From NCBI GenBank assembly GCA_001599755.1, contig BCHX01000005.1, positions 4,212,409 to 4,276,408 of the forward strand: DNA of 64,000 nucleotides. Reading direction: 5' to 3'. Position numbers and translations under genes: made by a program. Positions 23,819 through 36,040 of the stretch are shown one piece after another. The notes below the pieces were generated by a model. That model saw only the letters and a list, made by a program, of their open reading frames with translations, was not told the origin of the DNA and ran no database searches. Positions within the stretch are counted from its first letter, which is position 1. The number at the start of each line of letters is the position of its first letter. This stretch comes from Gliomastix tumulicola (Eukaryota; Ascomycota; Sordariomycetes; Hypocreales; Bionectriaceae).

Positions 23819-24741
23819 CTATGTTAACGTGTATCCGCCATCAATGATCAAATTTGCACCTGTCATATAGGAGCATGCATCGCATGCAAGGAAAACGAAG
23901 GCCTGAGAATATTGATGTTGAAGTCAGCTTCAATAGCGATGACGCCTGGGCATCGGATGATACTTACACCTTTCAGCTCAGCAGGATGACAGATGCGTCT
24001 CCCTGGGATCATAGCCAGCCACTGCTCCATTCTCTCCTTTGGTTGCTTCTCGATCACTATACTTCCTGTTAGTGATGATTCAGGGGGATGAGGTAGGTAA
24101 ATGCACATACTATCTGTGAGGATGAATCCTGGAGAAATACAGTTGACCCTCGCAAAGTCCGCCCACTCGACGGCGAGGCATTTGGCTAGATGTACGACAG
24201 CAGCCTTGGAGGCGTTATAGGCAGCCTGTCTCTGCGGAAGATTGACTAGAGTCGCGCTGACCGAGGCCGTGATGATCAGATTGCCGTAGCCCTGCGATCG
24301 GAAGATCGTTCCTGCCGCCTGAGCCGTCCACATGACGCCGTCGTAGTTGACTGCGTTGTTCTGCTGCCATGTCTCCTCGGTGTATTCCAGTGCCGGAATG
24401 TCGGCGCAGACACCGGAGTTGGCAACGACAATGTCTAGACGTCCACGGCCAAAGGTTTCGGCAATCTCATTCACAGTCTTGGTGATGTCGGTCCGTGATG
24501 CGACGTTGGACTGGAAGCTTTGCACGCGAACCCCGGTTTCGTTGGCAATCTGAGCGGCGACCTCCGTTGCCTTGGTACTGGAATTGTAGATGAGAGCGAC
24601 GTCGGCACCGGCCTCGGCCAGGCCTCGAACGATCTCGATGCCGATTCCTCCAGCACCACCCGTCACGGCAGCGATCTTGCCCTTCAGTGAAAACTGGAGG
24701 TTGACTGGAGTGTTTACGTCCGAGGGTTGGAACAGAGGCAT
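23819..24741 (-). CDS. Short-chain reductase, L-xylulose/sorbose-reductase-like
   Basis: Three exons (24741-24111, 24065-23968, 23902-23819; introns 45 and 65 bp) give 270 residues. The NADP(H)-binding motif TGGAGGIG starts at Thr27, NSG lies at 108-110, and the catalytic triad is Ser160, Tyr175, Lys179 (YNASK). The region VEWADFARVNCISPGF and the tail LACDACSYMTGANLIIDGGY are characteristic of the fungal L-xylulose reductase, mannitol dehydrogenase and sorbose reductase SDR group, which has about 266-270 residues. Substrate within that group cannot be fixed from sequence. It is divergent from a Zn2Cys6 regulator, with an L-arabinitol dehydrogenase-like gene beyond it, so a pentose/polyol reductase role is inferred. 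Confidence 0.88.
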
Positions 24742-25366
24742 GATGAGTAATAGTGAGAAGAATTATGGGCAGGAGTGTAACGGCGGCCAGAACTTGTGAA
24801 ACCAATATAGCAGCACATCCGAGCCCTTATATTTGATCGACACCTGGAGGAAACGTAGCGACATTCGGGGAAGAGGGATTACATCATCTTTGCTTGCCTA
24901 AGTTGGAAAGTTGGAATAAGAGCCGAGCAGACAAGAAATGCGCCATTCACACACAGTCCGCGTGATCTGGCATCCAACTGATTACGATTACCTTTCAGCA
25001 GCAATGAGCGCTCGAAGGGCCTCGACTTCGTCTCCCCGTTCAACAGCCACCTGATCACCAGCGCCACTGAAAGAAGGGAGCCAGGCATCCATGTACTATC
25101 CAGTTAGCGCAGCTTCTACAGGGTCAAAAGTTGCCTCATACGGCTTAGTCAAGTCTGGCCGAGGTAATCCGAAAGTTGCTCCATTCGGCAAGTTCAAGTT
25201 CAGCAGAGACTGCCCAACTAACGGAACTAAGCAAGTTTTTCTTGCCCCGGACCTCTCGTCGGACTTGGGTTCTTCCCTAACCCATCTATTTTCTCCTGCT
25301 TATCTTCCACGTAGATCTGCCAATTTTCGAGGAGGAGCAAAACATCCTCGACTCTACCATTGCGAT
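24742..25366. promoter_or_regulatory. Divergent promoter: reductase (-) and Zn2Cys6 regulator (+)
   Basis: A 625 bp region shared by two divergent genes. A TATAAG box on the minus strand at 24826-24831 sits about 85 bp upstream of the reductase start. Such shared promoters often bind the adjacent regulator; no specific operator was identified. Confidence 0.5.
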
Positions 25367-27436
25367 ATGGCATCATGCCGGACTTGCCGCTTACGGCAAC
25401 TTCCTTGTGGGTGATCCGAGAATTCCCTCTGCCTCCGACCTCGGTCTTCGACCTGAACAAGCAAGTCCGGTCTCTGACACGATAGCTCGGGCCATACAGG
25501 TGACGGGGAGAAGCCTACGTGTCGCCAATGTCGCAGCGCTCGCCGGCCATGCACGCAGCGTTTCAATGTCCGGTTCTCCATGCGCAGGTCCTGGAATCCA
25601 GCAGCAATAGCTAACGCCGCCCCGTCACGCTCTCCGTCGCCCCAGCTGTCGACACTGGTTACATCACGGCAAGAGAGGAGCTTGACTTCATCCGAGCATC
25701 AAGATGTTGAGACTGCTGAGCCTAGGGACCGTCGAGGAAATCAAAGCCCTGCCGAGCAGCTGGCCGAAGCCCCTCTGGTGGATGACCAGTCCCCCATTCT
25801 CAGGCGGTCAAGTCGGCTTCGAGAAGGTCATTCGCATCAAAGGCCAAGTCATCCATCAGTCAACATACCGTTGCAGACGCTGTCCAGCCCGCGAATATCT
25901 TCACCCCAGGAGAGCACAACGATCACCAGCTTTGATGCGCCGACACTAGGTCCCGGAGCCCAGGCTTCTCCCAGCGTCACCACGTCACTCGCCTCGCATG
26001 AAGCACAGCTCCTTCAGTACTTCAGCACGCAATTGGGAGGGCCATGGTAAGCCCGTCTCTCCAAAAGACTAGCCACATTTAATCCACGCATCAAATGTAC
26101 CTTTCAGGTCTAACATGAATGTCAAAATGCAGGTTCGACTTGGCAGATCCAGATTTCACCACAGAGGTCCTAGCGCTTCCACGATGCCAAGCTCTCTATT
26201 TTTCAGTCATGGCTTTGTCCTCTTTCCACCACTTCCAGAACACAGGAGAGCGTGAAGGAGAGGATGAAGAGTACCACCAGAAAGCTGTTACTATGCTTCT
26301 TGCCCTAATGCAAGATCCATTCCTTCTAGAGGATGGGGCTGGGCTTGCGTCTGCCGTCATCTTGCGCTTGTATGAAGAATCCAAAGGTACGTTTCTGCCG
26401 CGTGTGTTATTTCTCTACATGTATGAAATTGACGGGTAGTGCGGACAGCGCGGCAGGATGGTCTGGATACCGAGTCACACCTGCTAGCTGGGCGAGTCTT
26501 TACTGCCATGATCACGAGTTGCAGGCCAGAAGTATGGACGAGAATGTCAATGACGGCATACTGGGTGCATCAACGACAGGACGTGTTCCATGCCATCATG
26601 CACCAAAAGCCTACACGTACCAGCCTCGGTCCACACTCCCCTCTTCATCTTGCCACCGGCCCAAATGATATGTACAGATTGGCCAAAGTAGCGCAACTGT
26701 TGGCTGGAGATACCGCTGACTTCTGCTTTGTCGAGGGAGATGTCTCCCTGATGCAGCGTGTATCTCGATTTGAAGAGCTCCACGAGAAGCTCACCAGCTG
26801 GTCGAATGAGACGTGGCCATTATTCCAGCCCATCCGGTTCGCTGAACGCGATGTAGCCGCTGGCCGGATCCTGCCTGAAATCAGATTCGCCCTGAATGGA
26901 TGCCGTACGTATTGGAGGGTCATTCACTTTCTCCAAAGCTCTGAGGACGCCCCCTGCTGAACTCCATGAAGTAGTAGGATTCGCACATTACACTCTAGCT
27001 CGCCTGCTATTAGCCATGTACAATCCGAAGGCCCTCACGCTAGGGCCACACGCCATTGCTTTTCACCAAATGATGGAGGTGCGAGATCCAGAGGCGTACC
27101 GTGGAATGGCCTGGCCGTCGAGCGGTGATGAAACCTGGCTGACCTGAGCCTAGAGGGAAGTCCAAGATCGAGTCCGAGTTATGTGTGGTGTAGCGCGATA
27201 CAATAGCTGCCCAGTGGGACGATCCATGGCCTGTCTTGCCATAAAGCTCGGTTCGTACATATTTCTGCTACTTCGGGCCCCATGCAGCGCTAACTCTGCC
27301 AGGAGCTGGATGGATACACGACACAGAAGAGAGACTAGAGGTGTTGGAGATTCTGCAGCTGTCAGAAAGGGAGAGCGGGTGGTCAAGTCGTGTTGACGAA
27401 CAAGAAATACGCCGCACTTGGGGCTTACCTTTGTGA
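25367..27436 (+). CDS. Zn2Cys6 (Gal4-type) transcription factor
   Basis: Seven exons (25367-25406, 25500-26046, 26133-26386, 26440-26904, 26972-27078, 27154-27250, 27303-27436) sum to 547 residues. Joining exons 1 and 2 creates the binuclear cluster: CxxCx6C (CRTCRLRQLPC), then DGEKPT, then CxxCx6C (CRQCRSARRPC). The intron splits the third-to-fourth Cys region, a common place in this family. A Ser/Pro-rich linker follows, then the helical regulatory region of fungal-specific factors (YFSVMALSSFHHF, VILRLYEESK, GFAHYTLARLLLAMY), ending with W-rich AGWIHDTEERLEV. The acceptor of exon 5 may be 26975 instead of 26972, which changes one residue. Position next to polyol enzymes suggests a pathway-specific regulator; target genes are inferred. 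Confidence 0.85.
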
Positions 27437-27860
27437 TACTCTTAATATCCATACGACTTGATGATAACGATATACGTTGTAGCTAATCTCGACGCCGGCC
27501 CCATTCTTTCAGCGGTCTAGAATATCAATGCAAACAGACTTACCCAACAAGGCAACTTTCCTTAGAAGGAATCATGCCTCTCCGGGCAGGTTTCTCCATT
27601 GTACGCATCCCCCAATCAATCGTCTGTTTCTGCACACACTTCAACCTCGACAAGACACGGTTCCATGATGCAGAGAAAATGCGCCAATGCAGAACGAGGG
27701 GTATATGATGAACTCAACCCAAGGCCATGTGTGAGTCCGTCCCAGTGAATATAAGTAGCTGGTCATGTCTCTGACTTGCCTACTCCAGTATCCAGCAATA
27801 CCTCTCTTCACCAACGACCTCTTTCACTTTATCATATTATTCTATACAGAGCTGCCAGTC
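27437..27860. other. Intergenic, promoter of the LAD-like gene
   Basis: No gene seen. It holds the TATA-like box listed next. Confidence 0.45.
27750..27755 (+). promoter_or_regulatory. TATA-like box of the LAD-like gene
   Basis: TATAAG lies about 110 bp upstream of the ATG at 27861, a spacing repeated at several genes in this window. Confidence 0.45.
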
Positions 27861-29015
27861 ATGACGAACCAGGACACCTCGCAGCCTGTGGCAGGCAATC
27901 CCCTCAACATCACCGTGCGGACGAACCCCAAGCACGAGCTCTACCTCCATGAGACCCCGATGCCCACTCCAGGGCCTGGCCAGTGTCTCGTCCACATTCG
28001 TTCCACTGGCATCTGTGGTTCCGACATTCACTTCTGGAAGTCGGGTCACATTGGCGACATGGTTGTTCACGGCGAACACGGTCTGGGACACGAGAGCGCC
28101 GGCATCGTCATCGCCGTTGGCTCCGATGTGACTCGCTTCCAGGTCGGAGACCGAGTAGCCATCGAGTGCGGCGTCCCTTGCATGAAAGCTACTTGCTATT
28201 CCTGCCGCAATGGCCAGTACAATGCCTGTCCCGAGGTTGTCTTCTTCTCGACGCCGCCGTACCACGGTACGCTGGCGCGGTATCATGTACACCCGGAAGA
28301 ATGGCTTCACAAGATCCCAGACCATCTGAGCTACGAGGAGGGTTCACTACTAGAGCCTCTCTCTGTGGCTCTGGCCGGGATAGACAGGGCCGGGATTCGG
28401 CTGGGTGATCCTGTCCTCATTTGCGGTGCTGGCCCGATCGGTATAGTGAGTCTACTGGCAGCGGCGGCAGCTGGCGCGAATCCGATCGCCATCACCGATA
28501 TCAACGAGGCGAGACTGGAAATGGCCAAGTCGTTTCTGCCCAGGGTGCGCACCGTCGCCATCACGCCTGGAAAGTCACCACGTGACTGTGCTGAGGACGT
28601 CAAGAACGCACTGGGTCAAGAAGCCAAGGTCGCTTTGGAATGCACTGGAGTCGAGTCCAGCGTCGTGACGTCCATCTACGTGAGTGAGCCCGAGAGCGTA
28701 TGTGATGGATGAGTGATGAATGGCTAACATAGACGACAGGCCTGTCGCTTCGGCGGAATGGTATTCGTGATCGGCTGCGGCAAGGACTTCATGACACTGC
28801 CTTTCATGTACATGGCCGGGAAGGAGATTGATCTGCGATTCCAGTACAGATACCACGATACATACCCAAAGGCCATCAGCATGGTCGCAGAAGGAGTGGT
28901 GGATGTCAAGGCATTGGTGACGCACCGGTTCCCTCTTGAACAAGGGCTTGAGGCATTCAAGACAGCGTCGGACCCCAAGGCGGGTGCTCTCAAGGTGCAG
29001 ATTTTCGATGGTTAG
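27861..29015 (+). CDS. L-arabinitol 4-dehydrogenase-like zinc MDR
   Basis: Two exons (27861-28679 and 28740-29015) give 364 residues, the family length. It belongs to the zinc-dependent medium-chain polyol dehydrogenases. Catalytic zinc ligands are Cys52 (GICGSDIHFW) and His77/Glu78 (GHES). The structural-zinc cysteines are Cys107, Cys112, Cys115 and Cys123, in the PC-x4-C-x2-C-x7-C spacing seen in LAD proteins. The NAD fold motif is CGAGPIG. LLEPLSVALAGI, ALECTGVESS, and QYRYHDTYPKAI with LVTHRFPLEQ are strongly LAD-like. LAD oxidises L-arabinitol to L-xylulose in the cytosol. A related xylitol or sorbitol dehydrogenase is the alternative. An in-frame ATG at 27765 lies upstream, but 27861 fits the conserved N-terminus. 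Confidence 0.9.
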
Positions 29016-30066
29016 ATGAAGTTAGAAGGACTCGTCCTCTGGACCGTTAGGTGAGCGCTGCGTCTATTGTTTAGAAGCCCTGTGTTGGATACCAACGATA
29101 TTGCGACACCCCGCGCTGGTGGTACGGGTTGACCCTTTTTGGGACGGTATGAGAGAGGAAAATCGATGACGCACCGGGTGCTAAGTCGCTGAATCAATTA
29201 TTCAATAGTCTGCACATTATTGAGCCCTTTGCCCCAGCAGACCCCGAGATTAGTGTGTGTGTTCCGACGTCTCACCTGCTTCATTCATCAGATCCCAATG
29301 GCGTCTAGGGTACCAGGGCAAGGACGTTCCCCGGACTGAGACATGGACTGCTCCGGACGCCGAATCAACACGTAGATGAGTGCTTGGCGCTGCAATGCCC
29401 CCTCTTTCTCTGCTGACACCCCAGTCACGGCTTGCCAGCTCAGCTCGGGTAGGAATACATGAGACCGGTGCCAGCGGGTCGCATAGACAACGATATACGA
29501 GAACCCAGGAGATCCCGTCTCTCCACCTTTCCAGGAACACAGGAAAAACACGACGGACACGATGTTACGCAGACTCGTCGATTTCTGATTCCTCCCGAAA
29601 GGGCCCTCCCTCGCCTCTGCGGCGGTAGAGATAGAGATAAAGATAAGCGGATATCGTTCTGGAACTTCGAAGCCCCCGCCCTGGCTGCTTACCCGTGCAG
29701 GATGGCGTCGCCTTGGCGAGAAGCTCCCCAGGTTCTGATTGGCCGCGGACAGTCGGTGACAGGGTCAGCGATCTTTTGCACGCTAGTTTATCAAGCTTTG
29801 GTCTTGGCTTCACAGCTGAATGGCAGAAGGACCTGGGGGCAGCAGGGCCGCTTTAGGCAGCTCGCTGTGCTGCTGGCTAATATATCGGATCCTTGGTGAG
29901 TCTTGGGGGCTTCTCAGCTGCCGCCCGGAAGAAGCATTGTTGATAAGGGAACGAGGTGTAAAAGGGAGCTGTTACCCCGAGGGCCCGGGGCTTTTTTTTT
30001 ATTTCTTTTCCTACTCTTGTCCTCGAATTGACCGTCCCTCAATTGACCCAGCATCAATCCGGCACC
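29016..30066. other. Intergenic region, about 1 kb
   Basis: No supported gene. Small overlapping frames on both strands lack domains. A T-rich run at 29992-30001 precedes the carboxypeptidase start. Confidence 0.4.
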
Positions 30067-31499
30067 ATGAAGATCCCTGCCGTCGTCGCCGCCCTCGGCC
30101 TGACCTCTACTGTCAGCGCCTGTCTCCTCGAGCGGGAGCTGGAGGCCGAGCTTGAGTTTGCTCGCACTGGAAAGCGCGATGTCAACGGCCACTTTGCCTC
30201 GGATCCCCTCGCTGCGCGGCAGGTCGCGACCGACATCCCAATTGGCACGGGCGACCGCTTCGCCGGCGGTTGCGTGACGCCTGTCGGTCTCGGTATCGAT
30301 GATCGCGATCTCGAGTCCGTCCTGAGCGTAAAGGAGGTCCAATCGGCCCTGAAGGGCCTCCGACGCGGCTTCCCCGACCAGGTCACCCTCTTCGAGCCGC
30401 CCTTCGAGACGTACGAGGGCCGCAAGTTCTACGGTGCTGCCGTCGGCGACAACCCGCGCGTCTTCATCATGTCCGGCATTCACGCTCGTGAGCGCGGCGG
30501 CCCCGACAATGTCATCTACTTCCTCGCCGATCTGCTCGCCGCGAAGAAGGCCGGTACTGGAGTCACCTACGGCGGGAAGAGCTACACCGCGGCTCAGGTC
30601 GAGACCGCTCTCTCGGCCGGCGTCGTCATCATCCCGCTCAGCAACCCGGATGGCGTTGCTCACGACCAGAAGAACGGCGACTGCTGGCGCAAGAACCGCA
30701 ACCCGACATCCGCCGTCGGTGCTCCCAACGGGCGTGATATCGGCATCGACCTCAACAGGAACTACGACTTCGCGTGGAACTTCACCAAGACCTTCCACCC
30801 GGATACCAGCCCGGCCTCGACCGACCCTCGCTCCGAGGTCTTCTACGGCACGGCTCCCGCCTCGGAGCCCGAGACCGAGGCCATTGTCTGGACTGTTGAC
30901 CAGTACACCAACATCACGTGGTTCATGGGTTAGACGAGCCCCTTCTATCTCTGCTGATGCGACACAACCAACTAACAGTGATAGATCTGCACTCCTACGG
31001 ACCTTCGATCCTCTACCTCTGGGGTGATGACGATGCTTCCTCCGAGGTCGGCCCCGAGATGAACTTCAACAACCCCGAGTACGACGGCAAGCGCGGCCTC
31101 GTCGGCGAGGAGGACCCCCCGGAGGCCGAGTACAAGGAGTACTTCTCCGAGTACGACTTCGTCGTCGAGAAGGACGTCACGGACAAGATGATCAGCAGCA
31201 TGCTCGACGTCGGCGGCGCCCCCTACACCAACTACCCGGCCGTCGGCCTCTACCCGACCTCGGGCGCCAGCAATGATTATGCTATGGGCCGCTACTACGG
31301 CAACATGGTCTGCGGCGCCAGCAGGATGTTTGGTCTCACGATGGAGTTTGGCGCTCCCTCGCGTGCCTCGCCCGTTTGCCCCTTTTACCCCAGCCCGAGC
31401 GAGTACCACCGCAACGTCAGGCAGGTTGGTGCTGGCTTCCTGGAGATGATGCTGCAGGCTGCTGGCACCGCTGGTGACCCGCTGTACCTCGAGTGCTAA
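30067..31499 (+). CDS. Secreted M14 zinc carboxypeptidase
   Basis: Two exons (30067-30928 and 30979-31499, intron 50 bp) give 460 residues. A signal peptide (MKIPAVVAALGLTSTVSAC) is followed by a propeptide-like stretch with a dibasic KR. The peptidase domain shows the zinc motif HxxE (His139-Glu142 in GIHARE), the third zinc ligand His292 (LHSYGP), substrate-binding DLNRNYDF, YPTSGASNDYA with the family Tyr region, and the catalytic Glu410 (TMEFG). All elements of an active metallocarboxypeptidase are present. Probably releases C-terminal amino acids outside the cell for nutrition. The in-frame ATG at 30028 is unlikely because it would bury the signal peptide. Confidence 0.92.
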
Positions 31500-32824
31500 G
31501 CTTGGGGTCTCAGTCGGTCGGCTGGCTTGCTACGTGGATCGACTGATCGATGATGCTTGTATGTGCTACCATATGTGTTACCAGGAGATAGAACGAGACG
31601 AGACAATGAATTGAATGCGGATGTGTTGTGCGTGTGTTCGATGTTCCCTGGTAAACCAGATCGTGTAGTCGCTATATCCAAGGTTATTTACATGTCCAAT
31701 CACATCGTAGCTACTGCCTACGAAGCAGGGGGCCAGTCGCCAAACTTCATCTTTACTGAGTCGTGGACAGCCAGTCGATTGCCTGCTCTGATAAGATTGG
31801 ATGGAAGGAAAGTAATCATATCCTCTTCCATTGGGGGCGTGCTGACGGGTTGTGGCATCCTAGCTATGATTAGCCGCTTAGGTGCTAGGATTTTTTTCTG
31901 AGGTGCATTGAGGCGAAGAAAGATCGTCGTTCACACGGAGGTCATCTCGAAAGAGTTGCTATGTCGGGCCTGGTGCTCTAAAGTCACATTGGATTTACCA
32001 ACGGCTGACTTGTTTTCCAAATACTCACTCTCCTAGAGACTGTTCGATGTGGCCAAACAAATCCAAAGATATATCGCAAGACGCATGACTCACGCACTGT
32101 ACCTCAATGGGTAGATGGTGAATTCATGCATCTCAAAGTAAATATATTCTCCTACATTCAAATGGGGAATCTTGGCCCTGCAGATCTCTGTGCCGGATGC
32201 CGTCTAACGTGAGCGGGTGCAAAAGGGCACCCAAGATCAAGGGGCTCAAGGCGGAGAGATCCAGTCTACATTCATGAAAGAATTGCAGCTTCTCGTGGAT
32301 GATTGGTTGTCTCGCCACTCGTCCAATCCCCTGTCTGAACATGGCATACGATCGGCACATCTGCACCCTTTGCCGCATTGCGGTGGATATCGGCCGACCG
32401 ACCGTGCCTTTTCTTAACCTAGGAAATTTACATAGCCATTTGGGGTCCGTGGAGAAGACTGGGCCTCTTGGGGGCCAGAGGAAAGGCATCCAACCACTTG
32501 AGGCTTTCTCTGGGCTGTGCCTCTCGACGTTCACTCTCCTGAACCTGTGCCGTCTGCATAGCCATGGAATCATGTTGACGTTACTTGCCTCAATAGAGCC
32601 TGTGATAGTAGATCAGCATCAAAAGTCAACCTGGTGTCCAGTAGCTATTAGCTTGAATCTCAGTATAAATATCTGGCAGATTCCTTTCATCTTGGAGCTG
32701 TTCTTCCTCCTCATCCTCAACCAGCATCGTCCGCTCCAGCAAACTTCCCAGCTTATCAACTCTTCCGCTTCCTACATCGAACCACTACTCGCTTCTTCTT
32801 AAGGACATTTTTAAAACTTCCAAC
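31500..32824. other. Intergenic region, about 1.3 kb
   Basis: Nothing recognised besides the promoter of the small secreted protein. Frames here are short and domain-free. Confidence 0.4.
32664..32670 (+). promoter_or_regulatory. TATA box of the small secreted protein gene
   Basis: TATAAAT lies about 160 bp upstream of the ATG at 32825. Confidence 0.45.
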
Positions 32825-33252
32825 ATGCATTTCAACGCCATCACCATTAACGCCCTCGCGGCCTGCGCCCTCCTCACCGCCCCGGTTCTTGGCCGCGCTG
32901 TCCCGGAGCCGGACTTCAACCCCCAGAGCTCGGCGTTGGACGTCACGGTCAAGTTCTGGGACACCACCAAGTGCAAAACGTCTGGCCCCAAGCGGCAGTA
33001 CAACAGCGGCACCTGCCTCCCTCTGCCCGAGTCTACCCACGCCGTGTCCATCCAGGACAAGCGTGCCGGATGCTACAGTGAGCTATCCTCCCTCAGGGTC
33101 AAGAATCGCAATGTCCATTCCTTTCTAACGATGTGCTCCTAGTGATCCGCTATGAAGGTGGAAACTGCGATGGTCACGGGGAGAAGATTGCCAACCTCGA
33201 CGATTGCTACAACCTCGGCGATCAGTGGTACTCTCTGGAGTTTAAGTGCTAG
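32825..33252 (+). CDS. Small secreted cysteine-containing protein
   Basis: Two exons (32825-33077 and 33143-33252, intron 65 bp) give 120 residues. A clear signal peptide ends near residue 23 (ACALLTAPVLG). The mature part has six cysteines (TTKC, SGTC, AGC, GNC, DDC and the final FKC), which could form three disulphides. The intron falls directly after the third of these. No known domain was recognised. Size, secretion and even cysteine number fit the broad class of fungal secreted effectors or antimicrobial-like proteins, but function is unknown. It sits between a secreted carboxypeptidase and a sugar transporter. Confidence 0.8.
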
Positions 33253-33778
33253 ATGGAGAGCTGTCTAGCTCGGCTCCATGTCTTGGGGTATCAGCCTGTC
33301 AAGGCTCCCGACCACGTGTTGGACTTCTTACAACGCTTACTACACTTCCACATTTTTTTTTACACGATTCGGAAACTCTACACTCGTTAGCTTTATATCT
33401 CAATACACACAAGTGCACTTGATGGCCTCCTCTATCCGATACACGGAGGGTGTGCGCGCGCCAAGCTTAAACCACCTCAAAGGCTTCCTTAATGGAATAT
33501 AGCCGTCCGTCTGTATAATTCCTTTCCGCGCCCTCACTTCAAATATCTTCTAATCACGTTTCTTACGACTAACTTTGTGTGCTGAGAGTCCAAGGCACGT
33601 GAGTGTCGACGAGAGAATTGACACGTAATCGTCGCATGTGGGTGAAATTGGATGTGGTATTTAACGCGTATGCGTGCAGGTACTATCATCCACTCATCAA
33701 AAGTCTCGGGCTGAGAGCACTTCTCTCGATTGTATTCCTTCCCCCTTGCGTCAGCAGCTCTGGCAATTCTTGTCCAAG
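33253..33778. other. Intergenic between convergent genes
   Basis: 3' regions of the secreted protein (+) and MFS transporter (-). Nothing else seen. Confidence 0.4.
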
Positions 33779-35675
33779 TCAATGTTGAATAGGATTCTTA
33801 TTGTTAGGCACGTCCGTCGGCACATCGCTGTCTGTTTCCTGACCGACCGGCTGCCCACTCTCCAGCGCTGCGATACGAGCACCGATACCATGAGTCTCCG
33901 CGCTACTGAACTGCCACGCCCAAAGCTTACGCTGCCGTTCGAGTGTCAGTGACCAGTGCTCAACATGTGTATTGAAAGGAACGTACCTCAAATAGCTCAT
34001 CCACCTCTTCGAGACTGCGCCCCTTCAGCTCTGGAGTGAACAGAACGAAGAAGAAGAAAGCGAAGATAGCCAATCCCATGAAGATGTATCCGACCCTCGC
34101 ACCGAGCTGAACCTGCGGGCCAGCTTGAAGATATGGCGTGAAGAAGGTCACAAGGAATGCTGCGAAGACGTCGATGACCACGCCCCAGCCTGTATATTTG
34201 TTAGATGACCTTTCCACGGACCTGTTCTACCGGCAAAGACTCACCCATGAGCTTGTTTCGCATCTGCGTCCCCCCAATCTCCGACCCGATGAGCCAGCAT
34301 TGACTTGCTACACCTAACTTACATACTCCATTCAGGAGAATGACAGACGCCACGACAATGTCGCTATAAGTACCGTCACTGTTTGCACCAGGTTTCGACC
34401 CGACTGAGCCGATCAGGGCGTTGAATAGAATGGCTCCAAGTGCGCCAATGTAGCAGAGTGTCCGCCGTCCAATGGTATCAGTCACCATGACGGCTATGAT
34501 GCAGCCGATGAGGCCTGCAACGGGGATGAGAATGGAGTAGGTAAAGAGTTCGTTGGAGGGAAGGCCCATGCTCCGGAAGAAGGAGGGGCCGTAGGAGTTT
34601 GCGAACTGCTGGCCGGTCGTCTGCTGAAAGAAGAACATAAGGGTGACGATCTGCGAAAGGGCTTAGTAGTTGAAATTTGGATGGTGAGATAAGAGGTAGT
34701 ACTCACGATCGTGCGGTTGATGTAAGTGCGGCCGAACAAATCTTTCCACGTCCCCTGGTTCTGCTTCTTGCTCTCATCAATGGCCATCTCGAAACCCTCC
34801 ACCTCGAGAATGGTCTGGCCGCCCTCTCGCTCCTGAGCAGGGCGGATCTTGTTCATGTTCTCGATAGCTTGGTCCTTCATGCCGTGAGCAATCAGCCAGC
34901 GGGGCGACTCGATGCAAAACGGCACGCCAATGAGGAGGAGGATGGCTGGGATAGCCTGCACTGCCACAGGGACGATCCAGCCCTTGGCCCCTTGTTCAGT
35001 AGCAAAGGCGCGAGACATGCCGGCGCCCCAGATGCTCCCAAGATGGACAAGGACTTGAACATTGCCGGCGAAGAAGCCACGAAGAGGAGCTGGTGACAGT
35101 TCGGCTTGGTAGGTCGGGATGAGGGGCTCGACAATACCGACGGCGAGGTAGGCGAGGACTCGGCCGACGGAGAACTGAATCCAGCTTTTGGATGTGCACT
35201 CAACTGTGAGGCATGTGAGTAGCTGTGTCCACGAGCAGCGGTGTTGTACTTACTGATGACTGCGATTATTTGGATGACCGAGAGGACATAAACGGTCTTC
35301 TTGAATCCCAATCTATCCAGGAGAGGTTCGAAGATGGCACAGCCGACAAGTTTGCCAGTCCAGTTCACTATGGATGGGATCAGTCAGATGACTTTGGCCT
35401 GGGGGAATCGCGGGCATACCTGAATTCATTATGCTTCGACGGCTCGTGGAGAGCGCATATGCACCGTCGTCCTGTAGCTCTCCGAACTGACTGAGAAAGC
35501 TGGGGAGCGCTTGGAGCGAGCCGAACGACGCAACATCACTGAGAAATCGTGGTTAGGTAGCGGGCCGTGCCAGGAGACGGGATACTCACATTCCGAATAA
35601 TACATTGCCTGCATTGAACATAAGACAGCAGTAGAGCATGTAGGGCGTCACGCCCTTCCAGTCGGAGAGCTTCAT
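33779..35675 (-). CDS. MFS sugar transporter
   Basis: Seven exons (35675-35590, 35538-35420, 35367-35254, 35203-34707, 34650-34245, 34189-33987, 33931-33779) sum to 525 residues with about 12 membrane segments. Sugar-porter signatures are present: NSVNWTGKLVG after the first segments, GRVLAYLAVGIVEPLIPTYQAELSP before RG, ESPRWL at the central loop, QQTTGQQF, and PELKGRSLEEVDELF with the C-terminal tail. These place it in the sugar transporter family of H+ symporters at the plasma membrane. It may carry pentoses, polyols, hexoses or oligosaccharides; specificity is not readable. Proximity to the reductase/LAD group makes pentose or polyol uptake a reasonable guess. The start is the first ATG of exon 1; an upstream exon is possible. 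Confidence 0.88.
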
Positions 35676-36040
35676 ATCGCCGGATGTCCTCCTACTGCCG
35701 AAAACGGGACGTGTATGTAGTAAGCGTAGGCCAGTGTAGGTGGGAGCTGGTCACTTGTGCATGCGTCCACCCCTTCTATGTGAGTACCGTCCTCAATCAC
35801 TACAGACGAGCAGTAGGCGAATGGGAGAGGGGATGACGGAACAGTCTGACCAGGCATGGAGCATTGATTCAATGTGTTAATGAGGAAATCCAATGCCCCG
35901 GTATGGGAATACCTTCACCTCTGACGCGACGCTAACACCGAGTATCGTAGATCTCGTCATCAGCGCCCCATCAAAACCCCCTCCAAGCCCCGTCATGGTC
36001 GTGGAGCACAGCACGTGGACGGTAAGCCGAGACCTGGGGA

